Positions 9,334-21,653 of a stretch of 64,000 nt of DNA are shown in pieces; within the stretch, counting starts at the first letter, position 1, and every line of letters begins with the position of its first letter. The stretch comes from Kalaharituber pfeilii (Eukaryota; Ascomycota; Pezizomycetes; Pezizales; Pezizaceae), in assembly GCA_015179045.1 (NCBI GenBank), contig WHUZ01000049.1, forward strand, positions 310,001 to 374,000. The letters run 5' to 3'. The position numbers and the translations under genes were made by a program. The notes beneath the pieces are model-generated. The model searched no databases. It saw nothing but the letters and a program-made list of their open reading frames with translations, and was not told where the DNA came from.

Positions 9334-11965
9334 ATGGGACGAGGACGGGGAAGGGGCGGCTTCCGACGAGGAGGGGGCGGAGGAGGAGGAGGAGGAGGAA
9401 GAGGGGGAGGGGGAGGTGGGGGAGGATGGGGAGGTGGGGGAGGGGGTCGACGGCCTCCAGAACCTCAATTCGGTGGCTATGCTCATGGTCTCGGCTACAG
9501 TCAAGACAATGGTTCGTTCAAACTCTGTGCACTTGGGCTGAGGCCACCCAGGGATTATCCTGACTTACGGTCCTTCATGTAGGACCAAGTGTCTTCACTC
9601 TTCGAGATGAGGCTCGCAACACAGAGAGCCACAGCAGGCACTGGGGCTCTTCTTCAGTGCCGTTACGCCACCTAGGAATTAACTTTGTTTCCGCAGGTGA
9701 AATGGACCCTTCTGTTTTGCTGAAGTCATCAGAGCCCCCCAAAGAACCTGAAGAGGCCACACAAAACAACAATGTACCCCAAGAGGGTGAGAACCAATCA
9801 AGTGTGGCGTTCCTACAAACAGATGCCGAAGAAGGCAAGGAGAAACTGGAAATCCCTTCAGCCCAGGAAAGAGAAGTAAATAGCACCATGCTTGAGGACA
9901 TGGATATCAACAAAGACCACATTAGTGGCTCAGTTGCAGCCACAAACATTGAGCCCTCTGAAGACGTACCGTTCATTGTGGACATCCCTGTTAATCAGAC
10001 TAAGCAATCCAAGCTGGAACTCAACCTCCAGCTAGCTCCACGAGTTGAAGCGAGACCAGCGTCACCAAATTCAGACGAAGAAATTGTGTTTGTGCCTAGA
10101 AAGTTACGATCCAAAGTAAAGTCGATTCACCAAAGCAAGGTTGACTCTAGGCCCAAATCACCAGAGAATTTGCTTCAGATGGACGCAACTCCAGCTGCTG
10201 AGGAGGCTACTCCAGCAAAGCCTTCAGTGATTGTGATTGACGACCCCATTGAGGTAACCGCTACTACCACCAGGCTGTCCACAGCGAAGGTAGAACACGG
10301 GGATGTACCTCCATTATCAAAGTCGCAGAGAAGAAAGCAGAAAAGGGCAGCACGGAAGGACAACAGGGCCCATAAAGCAGCACGCAGCTTGGAAAAAGAT
10401 GATGACGGTGAAATTGTTGCGGACTATATTGCCAATACAAATATGGAAGATATCAATATCTTCCTCCACGGCGCTGGCAGCAGGGATCTTGGTGGGGATA
10501 ATATGGATGTATGGACAGATGCATCAGGGGATGATTCGGAGGGGGAGGAGGAGGAGAAGAAGGAGGAAGAGAAGGAGGAAGAGAAGGAGGAGCATAGCCC
10601 AGAGGAAGATGACGGTGAATGGAATGGATCCGATTTAGAGGACTTTGACGCTGTTAGTACTTCTGATGAGTGCAAAGGAGCGGTAAAGAGAATTTTACGG
10701 AAGAGGGAACGGCCAAGTGGACTGCAATATCTGATTAAATGGGAAGGATATAGCACTGATGATGCAACTTGGGTTCTGGAAAAAACGCTGGGCTCCGCTT
10801 GTGTTGACCTGATTAAGAAGTTTAAAGAGCGTGAGAATTCCCGGCATATATTAGGCGATAGTTCATCAGGCAGTGATGAAGAGGACGACGGGGATGAGGA
10901 TGAAGATGACGATGAATTTGACGATGATCAATATCTTCGAGACAAGAAAGCTCAGGAGGACGCAGATTTCGAACTTGCCCAGTTACTCGCCAGTGGGGCT
11001 ATACATGACCTTGATGGGCTGGACGAGGAGGATGATGACGAACCTTTAGAGGACTTTTTCGTCCGAAGTGCTGGAGGTCTTCGTGTCAAGTCTCAAGGCT
11101 ACAAGGGCAAGTTCCCATCCGCTACACGGGTTGCAAATGCTGTTGATGAAGAGTGGGATCCTATGGAGTGGGCAACACCTATGAATGTGATTCCCAAGAA
11201 GAAAGGCAAGAAGGGCAAGGCTCAGCAGCCGAAATGGGAGATATCTGATACTGAAATACAAGCCTGTCTTCAGTCAAGATGGGAGAAAGATAGGGTTAAT
11301 AGACGGCAGAGGAAGGCTAAGCGAGAGGCCCTCAGGGCTGAAGGACTGCTAGGTCAGAAGCCAGGAAAGAAAAATGGGAAAGCCAAGTACACAGCTGGGC
11401 TATCGGTCGGTGAGCTTCGTCGGGAAATCACTGAATTCCTACAAACTGATATTCCAAGGCACGTTTCTTCAACCTCTTTTGACATTCGAGAATAGCAATT
11501 ATTAACTTATGACACAAATATAGTCTCGCCCTCCCACCCATGGACAAAGCTTCTCGCAAGAATGTTCATGAAATTGCCCTAAAGCTAAATCTGTCCTCCA
11601 AATCCGAAGGCTCAGGGCAAAACCGATTCCCAATCCTTTACAAGACTTCACAGGCTTCAGTGTTCACCGGTAGGCCTGATCTAATCTCAAAGGCTCTGGA
11701 AAGTGCTGGCCGAAGATTCAAGCCAAGAAATGACGAGACACCGAAGAAGGCGCGAAGGCTGGGTGGGGCTGACTATGCACACACTCACAGGGATGGTGAT
11801 ATGGTTGGAGGTGCTGCACCAGAGATTGGGATTGATAATAAAGGCAGACAAATGCTGGAGAAGATGGGATACAAACCTGGAATGGCTCTAGGAGCGGATG
11901 GAAACAAAGGAATCACGGCCCCGATCATTGCAATTGTCAAGACCACTAGAGCTGGGCTCGGGTAA
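9334..11965 (+). CDS. SQS1: Sqs1-type R3H/G-patch protein with inserted chromodomain
   Basis: Sqs1/Pfa1 is a nucleolar cofactor that activates the RNA helicase Prp43 through its G-patch. Exon 1 (9334-9511) starts MGRGRGRGGFRRGGGG (RGG/Gly-rich). The intron at 9512-9582 is GT-AG. Exon 2 (9583-11458) has the family blocks FTLRDEARNTE, NFVSAGEMD, acidic runs, and EISDTEIQACLQSRWEKDR with KREALRAEGLLG. An intron at 11459-11523 with a GC donor (AAG|GCACG) then gives PSLALPPMDKASRKNVHEIA (R3H). The C-terminus is a G-patch: MLEKMGYKPGMALG, NKGITAPIIAIVK, stop at 11963-11965. Unusual: a chromodomain (about 10672-10836; VKRILRKRERPSG, YLIKWEGYSTDDATW) lies in frame in the acidic linker. Everything between 9583 and 11458 is one open frame, so this is not two genes. 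Confidence 0.92.
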
Positions 11966-12366
11966 TATTTATTCACATACATACAATCACATCATGCATT
12001 GACCTTATGTTTTTATTCTCTTTTGGCTACAATGTTTGGCCTGTTTGAAACTGCATCTGGTTGCTATGGGGCAAAAAACTAATTTGGGGGTATTGGTCTG
12101 GAGTCAAACGTGTCATTGCTGTCTTAACTATTTCAGCCTCCCTAATATTGGAGTAAACAATCTAGCAAGCAAGAAACGTGTTCTGCTTTGGGTATTGCAG
12201 ACCGCTGTCGTAACTTTTCTTATCTACCATCTATAGTTCCATCATGCTCAAAACCAGACTGTGACAAACGCCAATCATTACACATAGCCCTTCTTTTGAA
12301 ATAACCCGCCCTAGCCAAAATGTATATAAAACAACGAACATTACTTCCTTATGCCAGTACACCTAT
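11966..12366. other. Convergent 3' spacer SQS1-like / JJJ1
   Basis: 400 bases between two convergent stop codons. AT-rich, presumably both 3' UTRs. No gene seen. Confidence 0.55.
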
Positions 12367-14487
12367 CTATCGATTTTTCACCTTGCTGGTCTTCCCTGAC
12401 GACCCTCCTCCTGCCGCAGCTCCCTTCTTCACCTGTGTAGGAGGCGCCGCATGACTCGGATACTCCTTCAAATGATTAAACATCTTCGTTTTCGAAGGAA
12501 ACACATTTCCGCACGACACACATCGGTGCTAGAGAACGCAAAAACAAACCTCTAAGTCAACCCTCAGGTCCCCCAACACAAGAAAAAGAAAGACATTTAC
12601 GAAAGGATAGCTATAGATACTACATACCTCATTCACAGACGCCCCATTCCCATTCACAGCCGCAGCGGCAGCAGCCTTTCTCTTCTCCCTCTTCACCTTG
12701 GCCTTGCCGATTTTCAGCTTTGGCTGCTGGGACTTCTTAGTGTCTTCCTCGTCGTCATCGAACGAGGCTTGGGTAAAAGACTCGACGACGCCGGTAACTC
12801 TCGCATGGAACTTTAATTCGTGGACGTAGTCGGAATCTTCGTCTTCTTCTTCCTCTTCTTCCTCTTCTCCCTCATCTTCCTCGTAGTCTTGCTTGCCTTC
12901 TTTTGCTTCATTCTTCGACGGCTTTCCTAATTTTGTTTTATTTGTATCCTCATCTGTACCCTCATCCTGATCTTCATTGTCCTCATCTTCAAACCGTTTT
13001 CGAGATTTATTATCTGATATCGGCATCAAAGGAGCTTTTTTTGGCTTTTCTTCCTCCTCCATCTCTTCTACAGCCTCTTCTTCCTCTTCCTGTTCCTCGA
13101 CCTTACTCCCTCCACCTTTCCCTCTCCCTTTCCCTTCCTTCTCCCCGTTTCCCACCCGCGAATCCTCAACCTCCTCATCCTTCACTTCCTGCCCCTCCCC
13201 ATTATCCAACCCCAGTTCTTTATTCTCCTTCTCCATCCTCTTCTTAAGTTGCCACACTGCCTGTTTATGCTTCTTACTCTTCTCATGTGCCACAAACTGT
13301 CCTTCTGTCTTGAACTTCTTCTTGCACGCAGGACACTCGTACACCAAGGCCTCACACTCCTCATCCGGCCGTATTCCATCAATGTACTCGTCTATAGGGT
13401 ATGCCTCGTCATGGTTCACCTCCGTCCAGTCCGCGGCTTTGTATTCTGCTTGTCGTGCCGCATTCGCCGCACGTGCTTTCGCTGCTTGCTCTTTTGACCG
13501 CGCAAGATTTGCGGCCTGGCGCTCAGCTTCCGTGGGGCCAGTTTTGGGGGTGTAACGTGGGTCTCGTTTTCGGACAAATTGCACAAATTGCTATAATATT
13601 TAACGTCAGCCGTCAAGAAAAAAAAACCCACTTCTATTGAAGGGTGTACATACCCTAACATTATCCTCAAAATCCCTCTTCGCGTCATCCCGTAGTCTCT
13701 GGTTTTCCTTCTCCATCGCCCTCCGTATCCTCCGTTCAGGCGCACCACTCAGCCTATACAAATCGCACCATGCAAAGTCCTTATATGTCTTGAACTTCGT
13801 CCAATGTGCGTAAAACCCCTTCACATGATCCTCATACCCGCTCTTTAAGCCCCCAAACGAAGGATAATATAGCTCTTCCAGCCCTTGCTCCTCGCACGCC
13901 TGCGCCTCCTCTCGAGCAAGCCTTGCGAATGCCGAATCCAGCATGGCGTAGAATCCATTCGGGGAATCGGAGTAGTCAATCTCGGATTTGGAAGGAAAGA
14001 GGCCGAACCAGGATAGGACTTCGGCCGAAGTGGTGGTTGAGGTGTAGGGACTACTGCCACTCCCTGCTGCATTCGCTGATGAGGGATCTTTACCGTGGAG
14101 AATGACATCGCGGTGGGAGTCGTACCAGGCTCGCTAAATAGACAAATCAGCTATGCTTTCTCCTTGAAGGTAGGATGTAGGAAGATACCTCTTGGGGATC
14201 GGATAGGACTTCGTATGCAGCCTGCACTTCGGCAAAGAGCAACGTTGCAATGTCGGCGTTGCCGAAGTTGCGGTCAGGGTGGAGCTCGAGGGCTTTTCGC
14301 TTATAGGCTTTCTTAATTCTGGAGGGCTTATGGTCAGTAAACCACGATAAAAGGCAGAGCGGGGACCCTACTCCTCTTGTGTAGCTGTTCTCTCCACCGA
14401 TAGCAGTTCATAGTAACATTTCTTTACTGCTGTCGGCTTGCCGCCGCCTCCTTGTCCCCCACCGCCTGTACTCCCTGTATTTCCCAT
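12367..14487 (-). CDS. JJJ1: Jjj1-type J-protein (DNAJC21-like) with zinc fingers
   Basis: Hsp70 co-chaperone of cytosolic pre-60S maturation; yeast Jjj1 with Ssa and Rei1 recycles Arx1. The start MGNTGSTGGGGQGGGG leads into the J domain (KKCYYELLSVERTAT, then after an intron KAYKRKALELHPDRNFG with the HPD motif near 14270-14295, then EVQAAYEVLSD). The Jjj1-specific middle has YSDSPNGFYAMLDSAFARLA and the block YAHWTKFKTYKDFAWCDLYR. A C2H2 finger YECPACKKKFKTEGQFVAHE (about 13290-13350) precedes a long acidic and basic linker. The last exon (after an intron at about 12535-12625) has a second C2H2 finger, RCVSCGNVFPSKTKMFNHLK, and ends KTSKVKNR with stop at 12367-12369. Two C2H2 fingers are usual for the family. 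Confidence 0.94.
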
Positions 14488-15237
14488 CTTGATATGAATC
14501 ACCAGATATTAGGCACCCGGGAGTGTCTTCTGAGCTTCTCTAAATCTGTATCGTATACCCTGCCGCTTCAAATATTGTGGGTTGTCTAGGTATGGATGTA
14601 TGATACTATATGTCGAGATCTTCAGCTGAGACCCAGGTAACATGACACGTGACGAGTAGAAAGCTGACAAATCTTCAATGTCGCAACGGTTTTCAGAGTT
14701 TTCTTGCAGCTTTACAAAGGTTTTCAGGGTTGACTTTAACACTTTCCCTACAGCAGTATCTCAACATTCAGAGCAGTTAAAACCCCGTAAGTAGCATAGA
14801 TGAATAGAGAACCTTTAAAGCTACCTAACAATATCAATTTCATTCGTGTAAAGCTGTGAGTGTACTGAAAAATTGGGTTTAATGAAATCGCCAAAGTCAA
14901 ATTTGAATTACCTCCTACATAAAGCTGTTGTCATACTCCAGTCATGCGGGTGCTCGCAACAAACTACATCTTCATAGGTACTCGGCCATCGGAACATACA
15001 CGTCAACATAGCATCTCAGATCAGATGCTCGAATTAGAACGACGAATACACCAATACCATCATCAAATATAAAAACAGAAGAGAATAAAAGGTAAAAAAA
15101 AATGCAAAGAACTGAGTCCCACTACTATACTCTGGAAGCATTTTTCCACATCCATCGTATCCCTGTTCATGCCCACCGCTCCTGGTAACATCGATGTGAT
15201 ATCCCACCTCCCTCCCTGCCTTGCAAACTTATATCAA
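14488..15237. other. Spacer between JJJ1 start and coatomer alpha end
   Basis: 750 bases with no supported gene. It must hold the JJJ1 promoter (proximal to 14488) and the 3' UTR of the coatomer gene. A short minus-strand frame at 14509-14742 has no recognisable features and I leave it out. Confidence 0.5.
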
Positions 15238-18200
15238 TCATTGCGCAAGTAATCTCAATCCCGACGCCGGACTTCCAATACCGCAAACATTACAGATCCT
15301 GCAGATACTGCCCTTATATTCGGGCTTGTATTTCGACCCATCATATGGACACTGTTCTAGTGGGCTCCCCGCATAAATAGGCGTTAGGGATGCAGCACAG
15401 ATATCAAATTCAGCAAAGGAGTCATAATCGATCTCGATGGCATCGTGAGCATTACGTTCCCCATGCGCTTTGATCTTGCGAGCCTGTAACCAGTTACATT
15501 AGTACAATACCTGATACGAAACCTTCTCTATCACTTACAGTTTCAGCGTTCTTTCCAGTGCTATTATTCGCAAGAATCCTTGATGCAAAATTGCCAGCTG
15601 AGAGGAAATTTTTCTTTGTGTACGCTACTTTCATTGCTGCCATTAGGGCAATTTGTCGATGCGGTAGCTCAAGATCAGGTTTTGTGAAATATGCAGCAAG
15701 CTCCAAATTTCGTTTGACTTGCTCAGGATCCTTTTCTATTGACCGACGTTCCAATTCAATTGACATCGCCAAGATGTACTCTGTTGATTTTTGTATGATT
15801 TTCTTCGCCTAAGGATGGTGTTAGCAAGTCATATCTAACAGTGCCCTAAGGTTCATAATGTATTACATCTTCAACTTCATTCCTCGATTTGACCGCAGTC
15901 AGAAGTAAGGTATGTAATATCCTCCTGAATAATACAACTCCCTCTTCTAGTTGATTACTTTTCATTGTTGCAAAAGCAGCTTGTAAGTCATTTGTAGTGA
16001 TGTATTCCAGATCCCGAGGTATGATTGGCAGAATTTTCCTAGAGTCTGTTGCATCTAGCGTACGGCGGACATAATTGACCAACGGAGGCAGAGATGCTGT
16101 GGTGGGTATGTAAGTTCGAGTGACTTGATAGATTTCCATGAATCTGGGTTTGAGAGGCTCAAAATTCATAGCACCAACTTGTCTGTTCAACAGTTGCATT
16201 GCGGAATCGAAAGATCCAGCTGCAACGTGGTCAGCTGCTATGGGGGAGTTTCTTGCCCAGAGCTCTGCTTCACTAGTGCCAGTTGCAGAATCATCGTTGT
16301 CGACATTAATGAGGCCTTCTCCCTGTTCCTCTAATATGATGTCATCACCCATATCCCATCCAGCTTCCTCCTCATCATCATCTATCATAAGATGTCCATT
16401 TGATTTGCCAATCTCCTCCTTCGTTTCCTTGTCAAAATCAAAAGCATTGGACGGGGCAGGGGCGGGCTCCTCAATTGTCAACGCTTCAACCTGACCGAGT
16501 AACGCTTTCTCAAAGAAAGATTGTGATGTGGCTTTCAAAGGCCAGTTTGACTCATGAGTAGGAACAATCACTTTAGGCGGGAATAGAGGACCACCAGTGC
16601 TTGGTATATTAATTTGGTCTTCTGTTAGGCCACTGGCCTCCAGTATGGACTGACATTCTTCAGTCAATCCGTGAGCTTTAGCGGTTACATAGGCGAGAGA
16701 GTCTACTATATGTCAGTATAAAACCAATCAAACCGCATCAATGACCTTACAAAGATCAATTTCCTTGAGCATTTGAATTCTGTTCTCGACATCCCCCAAG
16801 TAAAGAGAGTTTTGGAAACGAGATGTGTAGTCATTGCGATGTTCCGCAATTTTAGCCATCCTAGTCAACTTCTGTGTGTCGCCTGTAATCAGGTAGAGGA
16901 AGGAAAGTTTATCGAAGCTCCGTAGCTTCTGATACGCCATTTCGACTACTTGATGATTGCCCTGTTTAAGGGCCTCGGTGCCCAAACGAGTCCATAACTT
17001 CGGTTTATCCAACTCCTTGGCCGTCTCAACTGCTACGTCCAAATTACCGCATTCCAAAGCCAACTCAAACCTAGTCTGTGGATCCTGGACGAATTGAAGG
17101 GCAATCTAAACTAGTTTAGTTATATGATATCATGAATTTACAACTGTTCTTACCTCTGAGTATCCCTTTTTCTGAAGATACGAGATGATGCTTTGACCGA
17201 CCAGATTGGACGTCTTGATGATTTGAAGCATCTCCTCATAGTTTCTCTTCACTAGCGCCAATTTGAATCTATATTCGGTAGGATCGATGGTGATGATTTG
17301 AGGCTTGGCTTGGCGATCAAGACAGTATACACTCTTTCCCCTCACTTTCACTAAATATACTGTTTGTTCAAGGGTCTTGATAATGCCGTTGTCACTGTAG
17401 TGAATTAGTAACGAAATTTATCTTTGCCAGTTTAAGTGGATTACGTACCCATTGAGGAGAGTATATTTGATATGATTAAGGGTGGAGTAAAGCAGAACTC
17501 CAGAGTCATCCCAGGCAGCACTCTTTATCCGGATAGTCTCGTGTAATGTAGAAACTTGTTCAAGAGATTTTGTGACAATTGTGACGTTGTGCTTGGACAG
17601 AAGGGCAGCATGAAGTCCATCGTTTGACCAAACCACATATTTAACGCCGCTGACTGCGAGCTCCGCAACGGTTTTCTTTTGCTGAATGTCATAGAGAATG
17701 ACTGCTGCAGGGGCACAAAGAAGCAGACAACCAGTCCCACCAAAATAGATATCGTTAATTGATACAGGTGGTTTAATGGATTTGGTAGTCGAGTTGGAAA
17801 GATCTTTGATGTCGATAGTCTGAGTTGATGAGGTGAAAACGGCAAATCGGTTTCGAGCAACAAAAACAGCGGATGTTCCAGAGCCTCTTTTTGTATCCGT
17901 AGGCTCCGCAGCACCAGACGAGTCCTTAGGCAGGTAAGTGAGCTCATATATCCCATTATCTGTAGCAGATGTGACCAGAATAGCTCTTTCAGCAGGGTTA
18001 TATGAGAGAGTGCGTGGAGGCACCCATGGATTCCCTAGCTTCTTTAGAGATAGCATTGAAAGACCTTCTGTGTTCTTGGTGAAGTCGTAGGATCGCACAT
18101 GCTTCTCTTTGGTTATGAAGAATAAATTGTTTTGATGTACTGCATACGCAGGACGCTCTCGTTCGAACTTGAAAACCATCACACCATTATCATGGCCAGC

Positions 18201-19371
18201 AGCAAATAGGTTGATCTCCGGGTGAGCTGCAATCACCCAAAAGCGGTCATTCTCTCTCTTAAAGGATTGAACGGATGTACGCTTATTAAGGTCCCACACG
18301 CGGATGGTCTTGTCCTCGCCCACGGAGAGGATAAGATCCTGATGCGGATGGAATAGACAGGCCGACGCGTTCGCAAAATGGCCTCGGCAAGTATCTACCT
18401 CCCATGCCTTGGTTTCTATGTGTATTGTTAGATGTATCACATTCGAGAAGGGACATCACTACGTACCACTCATCCTCCATAACTTGACATTCCGGTCGTC
18501 TCCAGCAGAAACAATTAGTGGCAAAGTTGGATGGAAAGCAACCCAGTTAACACCACGATCATGGCCCTCCAAAACAAACTTCACCACAGCATCCGTGTTA
18601 CCAAACATATCTGCCTGTTGAGCATTGGCGCGAGCCATTTGATCCTCAAATGTCATGGATGTAGGAGCAGAATGCTTCTTTCTTAACCCAGAGATGTCCC
18701 ATACACGCACACTCTGATCTAAAGATGCACTGACAATAAGATCTTCCTTTGGATGGAACTGAGCACACATCGCATAATGATTATGCCCAGTCATAGTGCA
18801 AACTAAAATTTACGGTTCAGCAAGACCTCAGCGGGAAGGTTGTGCTTCAATATCACTCACTCAGGGAGCGGTTCTGCCAATTCCAGATGCGAATTGTCTG
18901 GTCATCGGAGCTGGAAAGAATCCATGGGAGCTCGTGATGGAAGAATACTGTCCGTACATAGTCAAGATGTCCACTTAACGTAAAAAGACACCTCCGCGTC
19001 TGATAGGACCACACTTTAATTTTGTAATCATCCCCACCGGATACGAATAGAGGCTGAGTTCGGTGGAAGTCGACACCTCTAACCGGCCCGTCATGCTCTT
19101 CGAATCGATCTATCAAAGTCCCCATACGATAATCCCATAGCTGAATGGTCGATGAATGAAGAGATACCAGTATCCATGGTCTAAGTAGCACCAATCAGCG
19201 TCACCCCTCCATATTTTATGACCCCTCAATTATCATGCTTAAACCACACCTTTTTGGATGAAATGCTATTCCTTTAGCCCTGGACGATTTGGACTCGAAC
19301 TATGACACAGTTAGCAAGCTTCGCAGCGCTCAGTGAGGCATCAATTTCAAGATGCAAACCTTCGTGAGCAT
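15238..19371 (-). CDS. COP1: Coatomer subunit alpha (alpha-COP)
   Basis: Scaffold subunit of the COPI coat for Golgi-to-ER and intra-Golgi vesicles; its WD40 propeller reads KKxx retrieval signals. The start [20 protein letters not shown] is split by an intron right after codon 4 (MLTK|FESK). An in-frame ATG three codons upstream (MQTMLTK) is also possible. WD40 repeats follow: [67 protein letters not shown] and [14 protein letters not shown] second propeller, the helical stalk ([20 protein letters not shown]) and the C-terminal COPI_C domain complete it. The tail has the Cys pattern [20 protein letters not shown] then [17 protein letters not shown]. Length (about 1,200 aa after splicing) is normal. 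Eight or so short introns. Confidence 0.97.
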
Positions 19372-20247
19372 TGTCTGCATCTGGACAGTTCGGCCTCAGT
19401 GTGAGGTGGGGGTGGTTAGTTCAAGCTGGCGCAGTGGGCAGAACTGGGAATGCTATAGAAGCTGAGATCTCGAGTTTAACCGGACTGCGTGAAGGAATGG
19501 TGGTTTCAAGTAATCAGAAGACTGTTCAAGCGTTGGGATTGGGGGCGGGTGCAGTCCACCGGCTCGTTCATAGGTTGAGGCAAGTGTGTCCTAACTTGCA
19601 CACACAATGGGCACTTGGGGTTTGTGAGTTGCCCAATCTGGGCCCGGTGCTGAAGAGTACAATAGCCCGTGGCGCCCACGCGGACTTTGCAGCACTAAAA
19701 AGTGGCCCAGAAGAGACGCTGACAGCTAGTGGGCCAGCTGTCCCAGAGCCAAGCCAGGGTTCGTACATTCCAGAGCTCACTAGGCAGGTATTTTTGGCCT
19801 ATCACAGCCGCTCTCGCCTTCAGCATCATGCAATGTACCCCATTTGACTCTTTTAATGATTGGAAAGTGACTCAAGCCTGCGACAAATGACGGTGGAAAA
19901 AGAAAAAAGTGGAAGGGAAAAAGAAAAAAATGGTCAGAGAAAAAAACGCAGTTGTAGCTACATAGGTCATCCCGCATATTGCCGTCTCTAACAACTCCAG
20001 TACGGTATATGCGTTTAAAGCCCACTCTTCCCCTCCCCACGATGAGGATTTCAGGCCCAAAGCATACACTGGCAGTTATTCACCTCTATTCTCCCTTTTC
20101 TCTAATCCTTTGTACCCCGGTTGCAGGGGCCTGCCCACTGTCTTGTTGCCAGGCGATCTAGAGCCCTCAAGCTCACGCTTACCACCGCACAATACATTCG
20201 CGCATTCACACACTCACACACCCATACTTAGTGCGGGGCAAACTGCT
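19372..20247. promoter_or_regulatory. Divergent promoter: coatomer alpha / orphan gene
   Basis: About 880 bases between two divergent ATGs. A plus-strand frame at 19371-19847 starts with TTG, overlaps the coatomer start and looks non-coding. A CA-rich stretch (cacacactcacacaccc) at 20206-20223 lies just before the downstream ATG and may be in its 5' UTR. Confidence 0.5.
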
Positions 20248-20970
20248 ATGGCTATCCACACTAATGGCTGTGGCCAATATTCACCTCCAAAAACATCTCC
20301 ATGGCCGATGCCCCAGTATTCTGAGCGGCAGCGAACCTGTTCTCAATTCCAAGCATTTCCCACTGGTGTGGCAGCAATCCCTCGGATGGCGATGAATACT
20401 TATTCTTCGAAAGCGTTCACAATGCCTCATGTTCAATCAACTCCACTATCATCTCGGTCTCCTTCTGTCGCCTCGTGGTGTAGCTTCGACACTGATTATG
20501 ATGAAGGACTGATTATCGAAGAGATCAAAAGCGATGAGGAACAGCTGAGCGACAGTGACGTAGAAGTCCTCGTTGGCGAATACGAAGATCCCCCTAGTGA
20601 TGATGAGGATTACTGGGAACGCCAGCGATACAGGCAACAGCTCAACGAAGTTCAGGAGGTGATTTTGTGCGGCTTTGAAGAGCTTTCTACAGCCTCTGTC
20701 AGTTCTCCTGTTACTGAGATTTTACCATCCCAACGATACTGTGATTCGATTTCATCTCTAGTGACTTCTGCAAGTGCAAAACGTTGCTTCGTCGACTCAG
20801 GATCTGAAGGGGACGAAACGGATAAGGAGGATAACATTTCTAATTGTAGACGCCGAATTCGCCGGCGTCTGACACCCCACATCTCGCCTATCGTCAACGA
20901 TACCCAAAAACCCGTCACCACCCAAGTAATACGAGGTTTCACTATCAGAGAATCTACAATGGAAGAATAG
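20248..20970 (+). CDS. Acidic orphan protein, 240 aa, intronless
   Basis: Not recognised. I start at ATG 20248 (MAIHTNGCGQYSPPKTSPWP); the frame stays open upstream but through repeat-like sequence. Residues 1-85 are rich in Pro, Ser and Gln; residues 86-125 are strongly acidic (IIEEIKSDEEQLSDSDVEVL, PPSDDEDYWERQRYR). A basic patch near the end, NCRRRIRRRLTPHI, could be a nuclear signal. The tail is VIRGFTIRESTMEE. It has no membrane segment or signal peptide. A disordered nuclear regulator is the most that can be said. Frame length, base composition and lack of stops support it as a real gene. Confidence 0.65.
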   Translation: MAIHTNGCGQYSPPKTSPWPMPQYSERQRTCSQFQAFPTGVAAIPRMAMNTYSSKAFTMPHVQSTPLSSRSPSVASWCSFDTDYDEGLIIEEIKSDEEQLSDSDVEVLVGEYEDPPSDDEDYWERQRYRQQLNEVQEVILCGFEELSTASVSSPVTEILPSQRYCDSISSLVTSASAKRCFVDSGSEGDETDKEDNISNCRRRIRRRLTPHISPIVNDTQKPVTTQVIRGFTIRESTMEE

Positions 20971-21653
20971 ATCATTTTTACTTCCATTCCTATTCAATTC
21001 GAAATTGTCTTATTACCTTGATATGCTTATCTCGTTTCTTCAAGAGAAAAAAGAGAAAGAGCAGCTACTTTTCATGTTATATTTATTTTGATCTCTTTGT
21101 TTTATTTTATTTGAATATTGATTTACGTGTTCTCCTATGTACTTCATGAATGAATGTAACGACCTCTTAACGACTGCTATGAATCGGGCTTGGGTATACA
21201 AAAAAGGATTCCTCCAGTTAAAACTTTTCTCTTGGGGTCGTTTGGGTTCTTTTCATTTCCTTACCTGTTGGCTCTGCATTCTTGGGTGTCTGCATTCATA
21301 CTTTGTTCACGGTTGTCATACCTGTTTACGGTTGCCGGATATCTTGTTCAATTACTGGCTTGGTACTTCCTTGTAGATCCTATCGTTGCATGATCAGGGT
21401 TTCAGTTTTTTCGCTCTTACCTATCATATTTCCGTATTTCCGTTTGGGGGTGAAGGGCTTGGGAATTGCCGAGCGATGACGTCGGTCTCCAACTTGCATC
21501 GTATATAATTGCATGTATGGGATACCGCTTGTTCTGTCGACTGATCACTTTAACTTCCAGCTCGAGAATCATCTCTACACCCCTTTCTCTATCCTTTACA
21601 AAAGTACTCGCTAGACATATCTTTACAATTCTTGTATATTCCATAATACCACA
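20971..21653. other. Intergenic with pyrimidine-rich promoter
   Basis: T-rich 3' flank of the orphan gene, then the upstream region of the next gene with a CT-rich stretch (tctctacacccctttctct) at about 21568-21595, typical of fungal core promoters. No gene seen. Confidence 0.5.

Noticed and set aside
10672..10836. Chromodomain as part of a nested retrotransposon
   Set aside because: No reverse transcriptase, integrase core or long terminal repeats around it and Sqs1 blocks continue in frame on both sides.
19371..19847. 158-codon plus-strand frame opposite the coatomer start
   Set aside because: Begins with TTG, overlaps the coatomer 5' end and promoter, no family feature.
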